A DNA stretch of 64,000 nt from Sipunculus nudus (lineage: Eukaryota > Annelida > Sipuncula > Golfingiida > Sipunculidae): positions 1,938,019-2,002,018 of the forward strand of contig CM049306.1 in the NCBI GenBank assembly GCA_026874595.1. Reading direction: 5' to 3'. Made by a program: the position numbers and the translations under genes. How positions within the stretch are numbered: the stretch's first letter is position 1; each line of letters begins with the position of its first letter. This document shows, in pieces, positions 36,729 through 48,418 of the stretch. The notes below the pieces were generated by a model. The model was given only the letters and a program-made list of their open reading frames with translations. It did not search any database and was not told the origin of the DNA.

Positions 36729-37564
36729 TGATATGATGACATGTACTTACTTGTGGTCACACTCTGGACAGTAGAAGGGTTTGGTGTTCATGTGTTTATA
36801 CTTGACATGATGACATGTACTTACTTGTGGTCACATTCTGGGCAGTGGAAGGGTTTGGTGTTCATGTGTTTGTACTTGACATGATGACATGTACTTACTT
36901 GTGGTCACACCCTGGACAGTGGAAGGGTTTGGTCTCCATGTGTTTATACTTGACATGATGACATGTACTTACTTGTGGTCACACTCTGGACAGTGGAAGG
37001 GTTTGGTGTTCATGTCTTTATACTTGACATGATGACATGTACTTACTTGTGGTCACACTCTGGACAGTAGAAGGGTTTGGTGTCCATGTGTTTGTACTTG
37101 ACATGATGAAATGTACTTACTTGTGGTCACATTCTGGACAATGGAAGGGTTTGGTGTCCATGTGTTTATACTTGACATGATGACATGAACTTACTTGTGG
37201 TCACATTCTGGGCAGTGGAAGGGTTTGGTGTTCATGTGTTTGTACTTGACATGATGACATGTACTTACTTGTGGTCACACCTTGGACAGTGGAAGGGTTT
37301 GGTGTCCATGTGTTTATATATGACATGATGACATGTACTTACTTGTGGTCACACTCTGGATAGTGGAAGGGTTTGGTGTCCATGTGTTTATATATGACAT
37401 GATGACATGTACTTACTTGTGGTCACACCCTGGACAGTGGAAGGGTTTGGTGTCCATGTGTTTATATATGACATGATGACATGTACTTACTTGTGGTCAC
37501 ACTCTAGACAGTGGAAGGGTTTGGTGTTCATGTGTTTATACTTGACATGATGACATGTACTTAC
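36729..37564 (-). repeat. 74-bp tandem array of the exon F 5' splice site, about 11 copies
   Basis: The mark 'ttgtggtcac' recurs at 36751, 36825, 36899 and onward every 74 bp up to exon F. On the minus strand each unit is about 62 nt of exon F end (K-Y-K-H-M-N-T-K-P-F-H-C-P-E-C-D-H) followed by the donor AA|GTAAGTACATG and a few intron bases. Units vary at a few codons (for example GTGTTC versus GTGTCC in the plus text) but keep the donor. Reading past the real donor gives TAA at once (CAC-AAG-TAA). The array abuts the exon at its donor. Confidence 0.96.
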
Positions 37565-37685
37565 TTGTGATCACATTCTGGACAGTGAAAGGGCTTGGTG
37601 TCCATGTGTTTATACTTGATGTGATGACGACATGCAGCAGGCGTTGGGCATGTCATGCTGCAGTATGGACACTTGTAATAATTAA
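37565..37685 (-). CDS. HINFP: HINFP exon F (zinc finger plus first half of the next)
   Basis: Acceptor GGTTTGCAG ends at 37686, and the donor AA|GTAAGTA starts at 37564. It completes a valine codon and encodes 39 residues plus two bases (phase 1 in, phase 2 out), starting N-Y-Y-K-C-P-Y-C-S-M-T-C. This matches human V-N-H-Y-K-C-P-L-C-D-M-T-C. It holds one finger ending R-H-H-I-K-Y-K-H and the cysteine half of the next (C-P-E-C-D-H). Its last 62 bases are the source of the 74-bp array. Confidence 0.94.
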
Positions 37686-38457
37686 CTGCAAACCAGAGCA
37701 ATCATCTATACATGTTAATATACATTTACCAAGGTTTATATATAAGTTTTCATACTAGCGTAAAATGGGACAATAAAGAATTTTAAATCAGGCCTTGCTA
37801 TGTCCAAGCTCTTAATCATGTATATGAAAGGAAATTCACAATGGCTGCCTTTCAACCATACTGGATTTATCCCGAGTCTCATATTGTCTCACTATTAAAA
37901 ATCTTCAGTAAAAATGCAGAGCATCTTTTTTTTTAAATTATTGAGATGATGTGCATGACAAAAATTCATAAGGGGTTTCTTAAAAGCCAAAGGCCTTCTG
38001 TATTTCTAAGTTGTCCGAAATTAAATATAAGTACATCTTTGAATAAGTTTTAATGTTCAGAAAAAGTAAATTATGGCAATTGATCAAATGGTTCTCATGA
38101 TACCATGTGAAAAGGGAATGCAAAGATTGAATGAGACATGTAGACATCATCTACAGAAAACTGTTCTGTAGTGACAAGAGATGATGGTATTATTATAGTA
38201 TTTATATAGTGCTAAATCCCGAATTAAATCCTGCACTAAACTGCTGTACAATTAGAACTATTAAAGCTACAGTAAAACATACAATGCCATGAAAAGTAAG
38301 ACTGATAAAAAATAGTGCATGTAAGAGTTTGAATATGGTATGATTTAAATAAATGCGTTTTTAAATGCCATTTAAAAGCAACTTAAGAAGGAACATTTTT
38401 TACAATATCAGGTACACTGTTCCACAGGGCATCTATCCTAAAACATTTCTCACTCAC
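37686..38457 (-). other. HINFP intron E/F, no further feature
   Basis: A 772-bp intron, AT-rich, with GTGAGTGAG donor and TTTGCAG acceptor. I see no repeat copy or exon in it. Confidence 0.8.
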
Positions 38458-38535
38458 CATGCTGATGTACATGGTCCTTCAACAATCTCTCTGTCCCAAA
38501 CTGCTTCCCACAATGTGTACAAAGGTAACACTCAG
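38458..38535 (-). CDS. HINFP: HINFP exon E (zinc finger)
   Basis: Acceptor TTAACAG ends at 38536, and the donor CATG|GTGAGTGAG starts at 38457. It encodes 25 whole residues with phase 1 on both sides: E-C-Y-L-C-T-H-C-G-K-Q-F-G-T-E-R-L-L-K-D then H-V-H-Q-H. This matches human [21 protein letters not shown], one classical C2H2 finger. Confidence 0.93.
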
Positions 38536-39439
38536 CTGTTAATAGATAATAAAAGTACACAAAAAGTCATACATGTTGTGTCAACCTGACAGATCAAAGT
38601 TTACACATAAGAACTAAAGTAGACACAAAGGTCAACATAATCTAGAATGTACTTTCCCTTGTAAACTTCCTGCTGGTTCTTCTTTGATCATTTCTTTTTA
38701 GAGCAGTTACATCCCATGGAAGGAGAATTTAACAAGAACCTTTTCTCACATGGATTTTTATCTGTACACATGTATTACAATGACTTTTGCAAGTCTTATA
38801 ACAGAAGTAATATAGATCAGTATGATGATTAACACAGTAGAAGGCAAAAAATGAGTTAATCACCCTTCTTTGAACTTGACCAAGGTTATTGTCATACATC
38901 TGCCATGAACTAAAATGATAAACTTATGATAAACATTTTTTTTTGGAATCCTGATCACAAGTTTTTCCCATTAATGGCTCTGTGACCTTGAAAAGCAGGT
39001 GAAGGTGAACAATCTTTGAACTTGACTGAGATTTGGTTGGTATACATGCCCTGATGAAATGTGCTCACAAGATTTTTCTTTAAATATCTCTGGAATCTTG
39101 AAAAGTAGATTATGGTGACCCATCTTGGATCTGTATGTAGATTTTGTTGATGTACATTTGCCCTGAAGAATGTGGGATATCCCACTAAAAAGGAAAAAGT
39201 TTACAGACAGACGAACAGCCTATATAGGGCTGAGGGCCAAATCTATACAATTAAGTCAATAATGGCTATTAAAGGTAATGAGTGTAAAACAAACATAAAG
39301 AGGAGTGAAAGGATGATAACTCTGCTGTATACTTAAAGGAAAACCTGTTTTTTTTTTTACTTTTCAAAGACCCAAAAATGAAAGTGTTAACATGACCAGC
39401 AAGTGAATCAAATAGACCCTCCCCCCAAAAATTCAAAAA

Positions 39440-39805
39440 CTAACCAAATGTTTTAGCTTTTACTTTAAAATTTCAGATTTGAACAGATTAAATATGTACA
39501 TGTACATGCTGTGATAAATTAACTCAACAGTACGTACAGGAAAAAAACATGCCATGGTCAAAGTTGGGTAAAATTGAGGTACTGATTTATATTTATTCTA
39601 ATAATTTAAAACAAGGGACCCATGGGTCATTGTGCTCAGCTGAAGTTGACCTTGAAGGTAAAAATCTAAAATAATATCAAATGGAGATAAAGTGTGAGAG
39701 GAAGAGGAAACATAGGCCATGGTTGGTTTATATGATTGGTTTGTATTGGTGAGCAAGAAATTGTTGCAAATAATATTTTGTGACCTGACCATGTGTTTCC
39801 TAATG
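39440..39805. mobile_element. Two truncated dispersed repeats joined
   Basis: 39440-39600 is a fragment of the family at 14118-15063 (shared 'gccatggtcaaagttggg' and 'gaggtactgatttat'). It is interrupted by 39605-39805, which starts with the palindrome GACCCATGGGTC (39617-39628) and is nearly identical to 8935-9135. Non-coding. Confidence 0.7.
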
Positions 39806-41529
39806 TTGAAACTGAAGCATGAGAGCAGTTTGTAAACAAATGATCTGTACATGATCATTAGTTGGCTTTTTGATTAACTGTTGAAATTTCAGTAGTTTAC
39901 ACATTTGTTCAATTGTATCTATTTTTTACAATATATATCATTAAATATATGCATTGTTTTATTTAATGAAATGTATACAGTTGAAATATAACTAATTGCC
40001 CAGATGAAAGGACTTAGTGGTAGTGGTGGGGGGGGGGGGGGGTGTGTGGAATGATGGGAGTTACAACCTTTCTGTATTATTATAGTGTATATACATGGGA
40101 TTTTCACTTAATTCAACAATGCTTCATTCATAAGACCAAAAAAAATAACCAGTGTGGTTCACAGGCACTGCCTGCATTTTAATTTTAAATCCCCGCATCA
40201 AAAATTTTTATTTTGATTTTCAATAGAAATTTACCAATTTTGAAGACCAGCTGCTAGTACATTTCTTTCAAGAAGATAAAAATCATACAATTTTGATCTA
40301 ATTTCCATTTTTATGTAGTGCTTTTACTTGTATAGCATAATGAATAAGATATTATTATGCTTTTACCTTATCATTTGACATTTTTATTGAAACATACATT
40401 AAAATTTCAAATAAAAAAATGCCTATTTAAAACATTTCTGCATATACATACAGGGCAAACAAAGCCTGATCTCCAATTCTTCTGAGGCAGGAAAATAAAG
40501 AACAAATGTTTGTATTAGATCCTCACTTTTTTATCACATCAATTTTATTTTTAATATTATAAGTTTATATTTCTATACATTTCCAATATAACATATATAT
40601 CTGAATATAAAAGTTGATTCATAATTCTATATTGCATCAACATGAATCTCAATCTTGTCAGATAACACCACATCATGCATGCAAATGTTTATTTATTTTT
40701 TATCACAAAAATATATCTTTTAAATTTGCAAAACAATAAATGTCTAAAAATAATGATTCAGATTTCACAATTATAAATTGAGCCTTTATTTATCAATAAT
40801 TTGCTTAATATTTTATTAATTTATGCATAGTGATGGGTTTAATTATATTTGTTAAAATCATGTAAAAGAAAATTGATTTCTTTAAAAATGCTACATTAAC
40901 ACAACATGGCATCTTCTGGATTACACCTTGATCACATTTTCAAGGAAAGTTTCTGTATATTGGAGTGAAAACAGCATTACAATTAAGGAGATACAGTGAA
41001 AACAATAACAATTACTGCATGACACTTTGTGGGTTGGGTTTGCAAGGGGGGGGATTGGGGTGGTGATTATGCTCTTTACACAACGCTTTAACTCTAGGCC
41101 AACTACCTATATCGTAAGTGCTGTTTGTTATGATCTTGTATCCTGAATCTCTACACCAGAGGGGAGCACTGTATTTTGGTCCAATCAGATGAGACCCTGT
41201 GCTGGAAGCAAAACAGTTTACCAGCCAAGTGAGGAATATACCAAGCAAATGTGGTTCATTTCATTTTGAGTGACAGCTCATCGCCCCGGGGACCATTTGA
41301 ACGGGCCACAGGCTCAGAGAGATTTGCCCCACATGCGGTTTCTAGGTGGAGCCTGATGCCTGTCGTGTGTTTGTTGACTTCCATTTGGTTGGCTGATTTT
41401 TTTTTAAGCAGACAGGCCCATGTGCATCACCTGGTGATTAAATGCATCATAAACAGTCAAAGCCGGCAGTGGGATAATCAGTAGCTTCTTTAGAAGCACA
41501 AGATTTCTGCTGCCTCGGGGAGCGTAGGA

Positions 41530-42321
41530 CGTGATATGAAAATAACTGTACACCTGTCACAGCAGGGGATCTCCCCCAGTGACTGTAACAAATCAGAAAC
41601 CCTGGCATAGCTGACTTCCAGTCACCTGGAGTGGGACGCTGCATCTGGAAAAAGCAAATGACTATATAGAGCCTCAAGAAAATAATCAATAACTAGCCTA
41701 ATTTTCAAGCGTTAAATTTTCAAATTTCAGATTTAAACAAATTAAATACTTACATTTACATGCTGTGAAAATTAAATCAATAGTACTCACAGGAAAAAAT
41801 GTGCCACAGTCAAAGTTGGGCATAATTTAAGGTACTGATTTTATTTTTATGCTAATAACTTAAAAAAATTTACAAAATTCAGACCTAATTTTGGGTAAAC
41901 AGTTGAATCTTAATTAATCAAAGTTATATACTTTGGAAAAAAGTCTCTAGTTTCAAAATTTTTCATGTTAAGTGAGTAAATATTTTTTCTGATTTTTTAC
42001 AAAGTCCATTCTGTTTGGGCCCATAACTTAAAAAATTCGCTTAACGACTTAATTTCTGGCATGTATATAGGAAATATATAGAAGATTACTAAATATTAAG
42101 AAAAAAAGATAAGTGGTTTTTATATTAGGCAGTCCTGAAGTGTGATTATAGGTTTTTAATGGAAATTTGAGGTTTTTCCTAAATACCTCAAAGGAACAAA
42201 GTCATACTGACCCAATTTCGGTATGGTCGGAGATTTTTTAGGGACATCTAACTGTATGCCAAATTTTGGGTTCGTAGGTCTAACAGTTTCAAAACGTGCC
42301 AGTCTAACAGACAGACAGACT
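41530..42321. mobile_element. 5' part of a 3'-hairpin dispersed element, interrupted by the 42322-53060 block
   Basis: Matches 14118-15000 in order ('ctgtcacagcaggggatctc', 'gccacagtcaaagttgggca', 'ttctgtttgggcccataact') but stops at 'gtctaacagacagacagact'. There the repeated block begins with 'agatgacctgaggtcacgcg'. The missing 3' hairpin appears at 53060-53112. Confidence 0.65.
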
Positions 42322-43604
42322 AGATGACCTGAGGTCACGCGCTTGCCGGAAATGATGTAAAGTTAGTCAGATGAACGAGCAGTGTCAAAGTGAAAGAAAA
42401 TAATCCATAGTTTGTGAAGAAAAAACCAATATTAATAAAGTTCTAAAGAAAATAAGATTTTGATATATTTTGATCACCTTGACCTTGACCTTTGACTTAT
42501 TTGAATAATAAACATAGGACTTCCAGATATCATCACGATATATGACAAGTGTAATTTACAAAACGATTCCTGCAAAACTGTGGCCAGTAGAATGCTACAT
42601 GGGAGACGCAAGAACCAGGAAGCAGGCGAAATTGAGGACAACTGACAAACAGACAACATACTGACAAACTGACCCAAGATTGTGAACAGATGACTTAATC
42701 ATGTTATGAAGAAACCTCAGAGGAAGATAATAAGCTATAGTTTATGTAAATGAGGTTTATAGTTTTGGAGATATGGCTTAAAAATGATATGTTGTGCAAG
42801 TTTGAGTGCACCGCCCCCTAGCGGCCAATTCTGGAAAATGAAAAATCAGTTTCGAGATATTAGTGTAAGACATAAGATGTAATAGTTTTAAAAGGATTCT
42901 TTCAAAACTGTGGCCTGTAGAATGCTATATGTGAGACGCAAGAACCGGCAAGCAAGCAGATTTGAGGACAACTGAGAAACAGACGGACACACAGACGAAG
43001 TGACTCAAGATTGAGACCAAATGAATACACCAGGTTTTTTGAAAGACCCAGAGGAAGAAAATAAGCTATAGTTTATGTAAATGAGGTTTATAGTTTTGGA
43101 GATATGGCCAAAAAATGATATGTTGTGCAAGTTTGAGTGCACCGCCCCCTAGTGGCCAATTCTGGAAAATGAAAAATCGGTTTCGAGATATTAGTGTAAG
43201 ACATAAGATGTAATAGTTTTAAAAGGATTCTTTCAAAACTGTGGCCTGCAGAATGCTATATGTGAGACGCAAGAACCGGCAAGCAAGCGGATTTGAGGAC
43301 AACTGAGAAACAGACGGACACACAGACAAAGTGACTCAAGATTGAGACTAAATGAATACACCAGGATTCAGAAAAGACTCAGAGGATGAAAATAAGCTAT
43401 AGTTTATGTAATTGAGGCTCACAGTTTTGGAGATATGGCCAAAACATGATATGTTGGGGAGGTTTGCATACAGCGCCACCTAGCAGCTGCATTCAAAAAA
43501 TCGAAAAATTGTTTCGAGATAATACTGTAGGACTTACGATATGTCAGTTTCAAAAAGATTCCTGCAAAACGGTGACCTCCAGGGCAAGATTACTGAAATA
43601 TCGA

Positions 43605-43627
43605 AATATCTCGTTTGACGAGATATT
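43605..43627. repeat. Perfect inverted repeat within the block (recurs four more times)
   Basis: Arms AATATCTCGT and ACGAGATATT flank TTG. The same hairpin recurs at 49195-49217 and 52404-52426, with one change at 50670-50692 and a degenerate form near 45297. It is followed by another partly palindromic stretch, ACGAGATATCGCGAGA. It may be hairpin-forming or simply part of the repeat consensus. Confidence 0.85.
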
Positions 43628-45161
43628 GTACGAGATATCGCGAGACTTTTAATAAAATCTTGCAGTACTTGTTAAATGCTACCTGATGCAAAAAACTAGA
43701 CCTCTCTAGCTTTAAAACTGACAAAGTTAGAAAAATAAGACCCCTTATTTCAGAATATCATGACTTTTTCCCCAAAATGCGTAACCATGGTTACGGCAAA
43801 TTTTAAAGAGCTACAAACCAGAAAAAATGCCTGGGAATGACGTTTAAAATGAGCTATGTTTGAAGAAGATACCACTAACAGTTACAAAGATATGAAGAAA
43901 AAACCATTTTGAGAAGTTTTGATGACCTTGACCTTGACCTTGGACCTATGTCGCCCAATAACAATAGGCCTCGAGGACTTTTGCTTGTCTATCAGCTGTG
44001 TAAGTTTAAAAGCAATTGCTGCAAAATTGTGGCCTGTAGAGAGTACACAGACAGACAAACAGACAAACAAACAGACATCCGCGACTGACCAACCTGCTTG
44101 CCGAAATCGAAGATTTCCGGCAAGCAACAAACAGACATCCGCGACTGACCAACCTGCTTGCAGAAATCGAAGATTTCCGGCAAGCAATAAACAGACATTT
44201 GCGACTGGCCAACCTGCCTGCAGAAATGGAAGATTTCTGGCAAGAAATTAAAAAAAAAAAAACGGTTCGGGTCCTTTCCTGAAGGACTCACCGACCGAAA
44301 CTTTGGAAAGCAATCACCTGCATGCGCACAGATGTGCAGGCACGCGTTTTAGGTCTGACCAGGTCTGACCAGGTCTGAGGGCACACTGGAATGGTGACAT
44401 TCCTATGGCCCTGAGAAAATGGTCAGCCCGTCCGGTATATTTATTCACAAGTTTTTACCAGGAAATGGCCGTGGTCCCCGCTACGCCAATTAATTCATCC
44501 CGTCGGCTGCGGGCCTGAATTGGCATTTGGCCCGATGGACCCTACACAAAAAGAGCAAACTGCGCTGATTGTCGCTCATACCTACACGAGTCTTTGTCTT
44601 ACTAAAACGCGTGTCATCGTGCATTCCTGCATGACTCTGTGCATTCAGGTTTCCCTCCGTTTATAAAGTTTATATGGACATACTGACAAAGTGACACAAG
44701 ACCGAGACCAGATGACTTAACCAGGTTATGGAGAAGACTCAGACGAAGAACATAAGCTATAGTTTATGTAATTGAGTCTTTGGGTTTTAGAGATATAGCC
44801 AATATAATGATATGTGTGTGAGGGTCATGTGCAGCGCCCCCTAGCGGCCAATTCTGGAAAATGAAAAACCCGTTTCGAGATATTAGTGCAAGACATAAGA
44901 TGTAACAGTTTTAAAAGGATTCTTTCAAAACTGTGGCCTGTAGAATGCTATATGTGAGACGCAAGAACCGGCAAGCAAGCGGATTTGAGGACAACTGAGA
45001 AACAGACGGACACACAGACCAAGTTACTCAAGATTGAGACCAAATGAATACACCAGTTTTTTTGAAAGACCCAGAGGAAGAAAATAAGCTATAGTTTATG
45101 TAATTGAGGCTTACAGTTTTGGAGATATGGCCAAAACATTGTATGTTGGGGAGGTTTGCAT

Positions 45162-45180
45162 ACAGCGCCCCCTAGCGGCC
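45162..45180. promoter_or_regulatory. CTCF-like core motif
   Basis: AGCGCCCCCTAGCGGCC is close to the reverse form of the animal CTCF core (AGCGCCCCCTGGTGGCC). Seen by eye only. It lies in one of about fourteen related repeat subunits. Confidence 0.4.
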
Positions 45181-46503
45181 ACATTCAGAAAATAGAAAAA
45201 TTGTTTTGAGATAATAGTGTAGGACTTACGATATGTCAGTTTCAAAAAGATTCCAGCAAAACTGTGGCCTCAAGGGCATGACTACTGAAATCTCGAAATA
45301 TCTCGTTTGAAGAGATATTATACGAGATATCGCGAGACTTATAAAACAATCTTGCAGTACTTGTTGAATGCTACCTGATGCAAAAAACTAGACCTCTCTA
45401 GCTGTAAAACTGCCAAAGTTAGAAAAATAAGGCCCCTTATTTTCAAATATCATGACTTTTTCCCAAAAATTCCTAACCATGGTTACGGCAAATTTGAGTC
45501 AGCTACACACCAGATGACTGGCCTTGGAATGACGTTTAAAATGAGCTATGTTTGAAGAAGATACGACTAATAGCGACAAAAATATGAAGAAAAAACCGTT
45601 TTGAGAAGTTTTGATGACCTTGACCTTGACCTTTGACCTATATCGCCCAAAAACAATAGGCCTCCAGGACTTTCACTTGTCTACCAGCTGTATAAGTTTA
45701 AAGGCAATTGCCCTAAAATGGTGGCCTGTAGAGAGTACACAGACAGACAGACAGACAAACAAACAAACAGACAAACAGACATCCGCGACTGACCAACCTG
45801 CTTGCAGAAATCGAAGATTTCCGGCAAGCAACAAACAGACAAACAGACATCCGCGACTGACCAACCTGCTTGCAGAAATCGAAGATTTCCGGCAAGCAAT
45901 AAAGTTGTGACTGTGCCTCCAACATGTACGATAATAGATGGGGCCCGGAGAGGCCGTCACGGACCGCTGCACACGCCGGCCGCCCACCGTAAGGACCCTG
46001 CCGCCACTTGCGGCGACGGCACGTGTCTTCGTGGTTTGGCGTAAAACGGCGCGAGATTTGACGAGACTAACAATGTAACCCCTGAATGTGACCGCCAGTG
46101 TCAGCCGCTATGCAGCGCTGCAAACCATGTGTCTGTAGCGTCAAAAATGACAGAATTATAGGCATTTCTTTGAATGGTCACGTGTTCCTGTTTCACGAGA
46201 AACGGTGCGGGATATGACGAGACTTGCGATTGAACGGCTTAGAACTAGAGGGATGCTGTCTAACGCCAAAAACCAGACCTTTCTATCGCAAATATCAACA
46301 GAGATAGAAGCTGGAAAACTCCGCATTTTCAGATTGTCAAGTTTTACCCCAAAATTCGGTAACCATGGTAACGGCAGCACAAAGCTACATGTGCGAAGGG
46401 ATAAGCCAATGTTCCTAGTTTCAGATACGACAAAAACAATGGTGTCACGTTTAATATTTTTTGAGATATTGCAGAAAAATGATATGTTACAGTGTTTCAT
46501 GTA

Positions 46504-46520
46504 CCACGCCCCCTGGTGGC
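46504..46520. promoter_or_regulatory. CTCF-like core motif
   Basis: ACGCCCCCTGGTGGCT matches the reverse CTCF core (GCGCCCCCTGGTGGC) over the central CGCCCCCTGGTGGC. In a diverged subunit of the 42322-53060 block. Confidence 0.42.
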
Positions 46521-47079
46521 TATTTCCAAAAAATGAAAAATTGGTTTCGAGATATTTCTAAATAACACAAAATATGTCATTTTCAAAGTCATAGTTTAAA
46601 AAATGCGACCTGTAAGCCATATTTAATGAAATCTCGAAAATTCTCGTTTGACGAGAAATGGTGCGAGATTTTACGAGACTTTCACTTGTATGATAAAAAG
46701 CTTATTTAGTACTATCTGATGCAAAAAACTAGAACTCTCTAGCTTTAAAAATGACAAAGTTAGAAAAATTAGGCCTTTTATTTTCGAAAATCATGAGTTT
46801 TCCCCAAAAATGTGTAACCATAGAAACAGCAGATTTCAGCAACATATATATCAGAAGAAAGGCCTTGGAATGCCGATTAAAATGAGCCATGTTTGAAGTG
46901 GCTATGACAAATAGTAATGGAGATATGAAGAAAAGAGCACTTTAGGAACTTTTGATGACCTTGACCTAGACCTTTGACCTATATTGCCCAAAAACAATAG
47001 GCCTCCAGGACTTTTCCTTGTCTACCATCTGTGTAAGTTTAAAAGCAATTGCTGCAAAATTGTGGCCTGTAGAGAGTAC

Positions 47080-47114
<35 letters not shown>

Positions 47115-47193
47115 AACAGACATCCGCGACTGACCAACCTGCTTGCAGAAATCGAAGATTTCCGGCAAGCAACTAGATGACCTGAGGTCACGC

Positions 47194-47925
47194 TGTTGCA
47201 TGGACGTCACCCGGACATCGGAAGATGGCGCCACGAAGTGGTGTGGCCGCCCCCGTTTCCACGCTTATGGATCCACCCCGCTATCAGTGACTACTGACGC
47301 GCTTTTAGAAACATAAAAACTATTCTTGGACCATTCAGTACTGGTTTTGCAGTTCTGCCGGCGCTATCGTTTCTCTCAAGCAAAACCACAAACTTCTGCG
47401 GTTTTCACCCATTGTTGAAAACCTATAAAACGAACTCGCCTGCAGTACGAGGCGGGACTATTGACTTTACTACGCCACGTTACAGTTTTCCCCTGGGACC
47501 GTGACCGTGGGCTCTTGGTCCCCAAGCCCACGGAATGCCATGAACCACGCCATGAACTTTATTATTTAAGAAGAGGAGAGACTTTGTTTGTTTGGTGCCA
47601 CATGGATTAATACAGGACTTCAGTTTTGTGTGTGCCCGAATTATGTGTTGATGATGTAACTTCAGTTTCTCGTATACCGGATTCAGTTAAGTATTTCTTT
47701 ACAGTTCGTTATTTAGAGACTCAGTTTTCGTCAGAGACTTGGTTATAAATTACGTTATGTATTGACTATTATATTATTTGTGTATGAATGTAAATATTGT
47801 AATCTAGTAATATAGTACTGTTTTTGCACCCATATTTTGGTTACGTATTCATTTGAAGAGAACGTGTCTGAGTATATGTGTTACGGTTCGGCCTGAGTTG
47901 TTTGGTGTGAAAAGGGACCGTAACA
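47194..47925 (+). mobile_element. Solo LTR, 732 bp, 4-bp target duplication ACGC
   Basis: The insertion splits the repeat mark found intact elsewhere as 'gaggtcacgcgcttgccgg'. It begins TGTTGC and ends GTAACA, the TG...CA ends typical of retroviral-type LTRs. It is bounded by ACGC at 47190-47193 and again at 47926-47929. A TATAAAA box lies at 47424-47430. No internal region, primer site or coding frame is present, so it is a solo LTR, probably left by recombination of a Ty3/gypsy- or similar-type element. The plus orientation is a guess based on the TATA box. Confidence 0.82.
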
Positions 47926-48399
47926 ACGCGCTTGCCGGAAATGATGTAAAGTTAGTCAGATGAACGAGCAGTGTCAAAGTGAAAGAAAATAATCCATAGT
48001 TTGTGAAGAAAGAAGCAATATTAACAAAGTTCTAAAGAAAATAAGATTTTGATATATTTTGATCACCTTGACCTTGATCTTTAACTTATTTGAATAATAA
48101 ACATAGGGCTTCCAGATATCATCACGATATATGACAAGTGTAATTTACAAAACGATTCCTGCAAAACTGTGGCCAGTAGAATGCTACATGTGAGACGTAA
48201 GAACCAGGAAGCAGGCGAAATTGAGGACAACTGACAAACAGACAAACATACTGACATACTGACCCAAGAATGAGAACAGATGACTCAATCAAGTTATGAA
48301 GAAACCTAAGAGGAAGATAATAAGCTATAATTTATGTAAATGAGGTTAATAGTTTTGGAGATATGGCCAAAAAATGATATGTTGTGCAAGTTTGAGTGC

Positions 48400-48418
48400 A
48401 CCGCCCCCTGGTGGCCAA
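48400..48418. promoter_or_regulatory. Strongest CTCF-like core motif in the window
   Basis: CCGCCCCCTGGTGGCCA differs from the reverse CTCF core GCGCCCCCTGGTGGCCA at one base. It sits in a 330-bp subunit. Whether the protein binds here is unknown. Confidence 0.45.

Larger units (their letters stand above)
38536..42321 (-). other. HINFP intron D/E, proximal part: AT-rich with repeat copies, no gene
   Basis: Contains truncated repeat copies at about 39440-39600 and 39605-39805, a poly-G run near 40028, AT-rich DNA at 40150-40980, a G-rich stretch near 41047 and an element copy at about 41530-42321. No gene-like reading frame. Confidence 0.7.
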
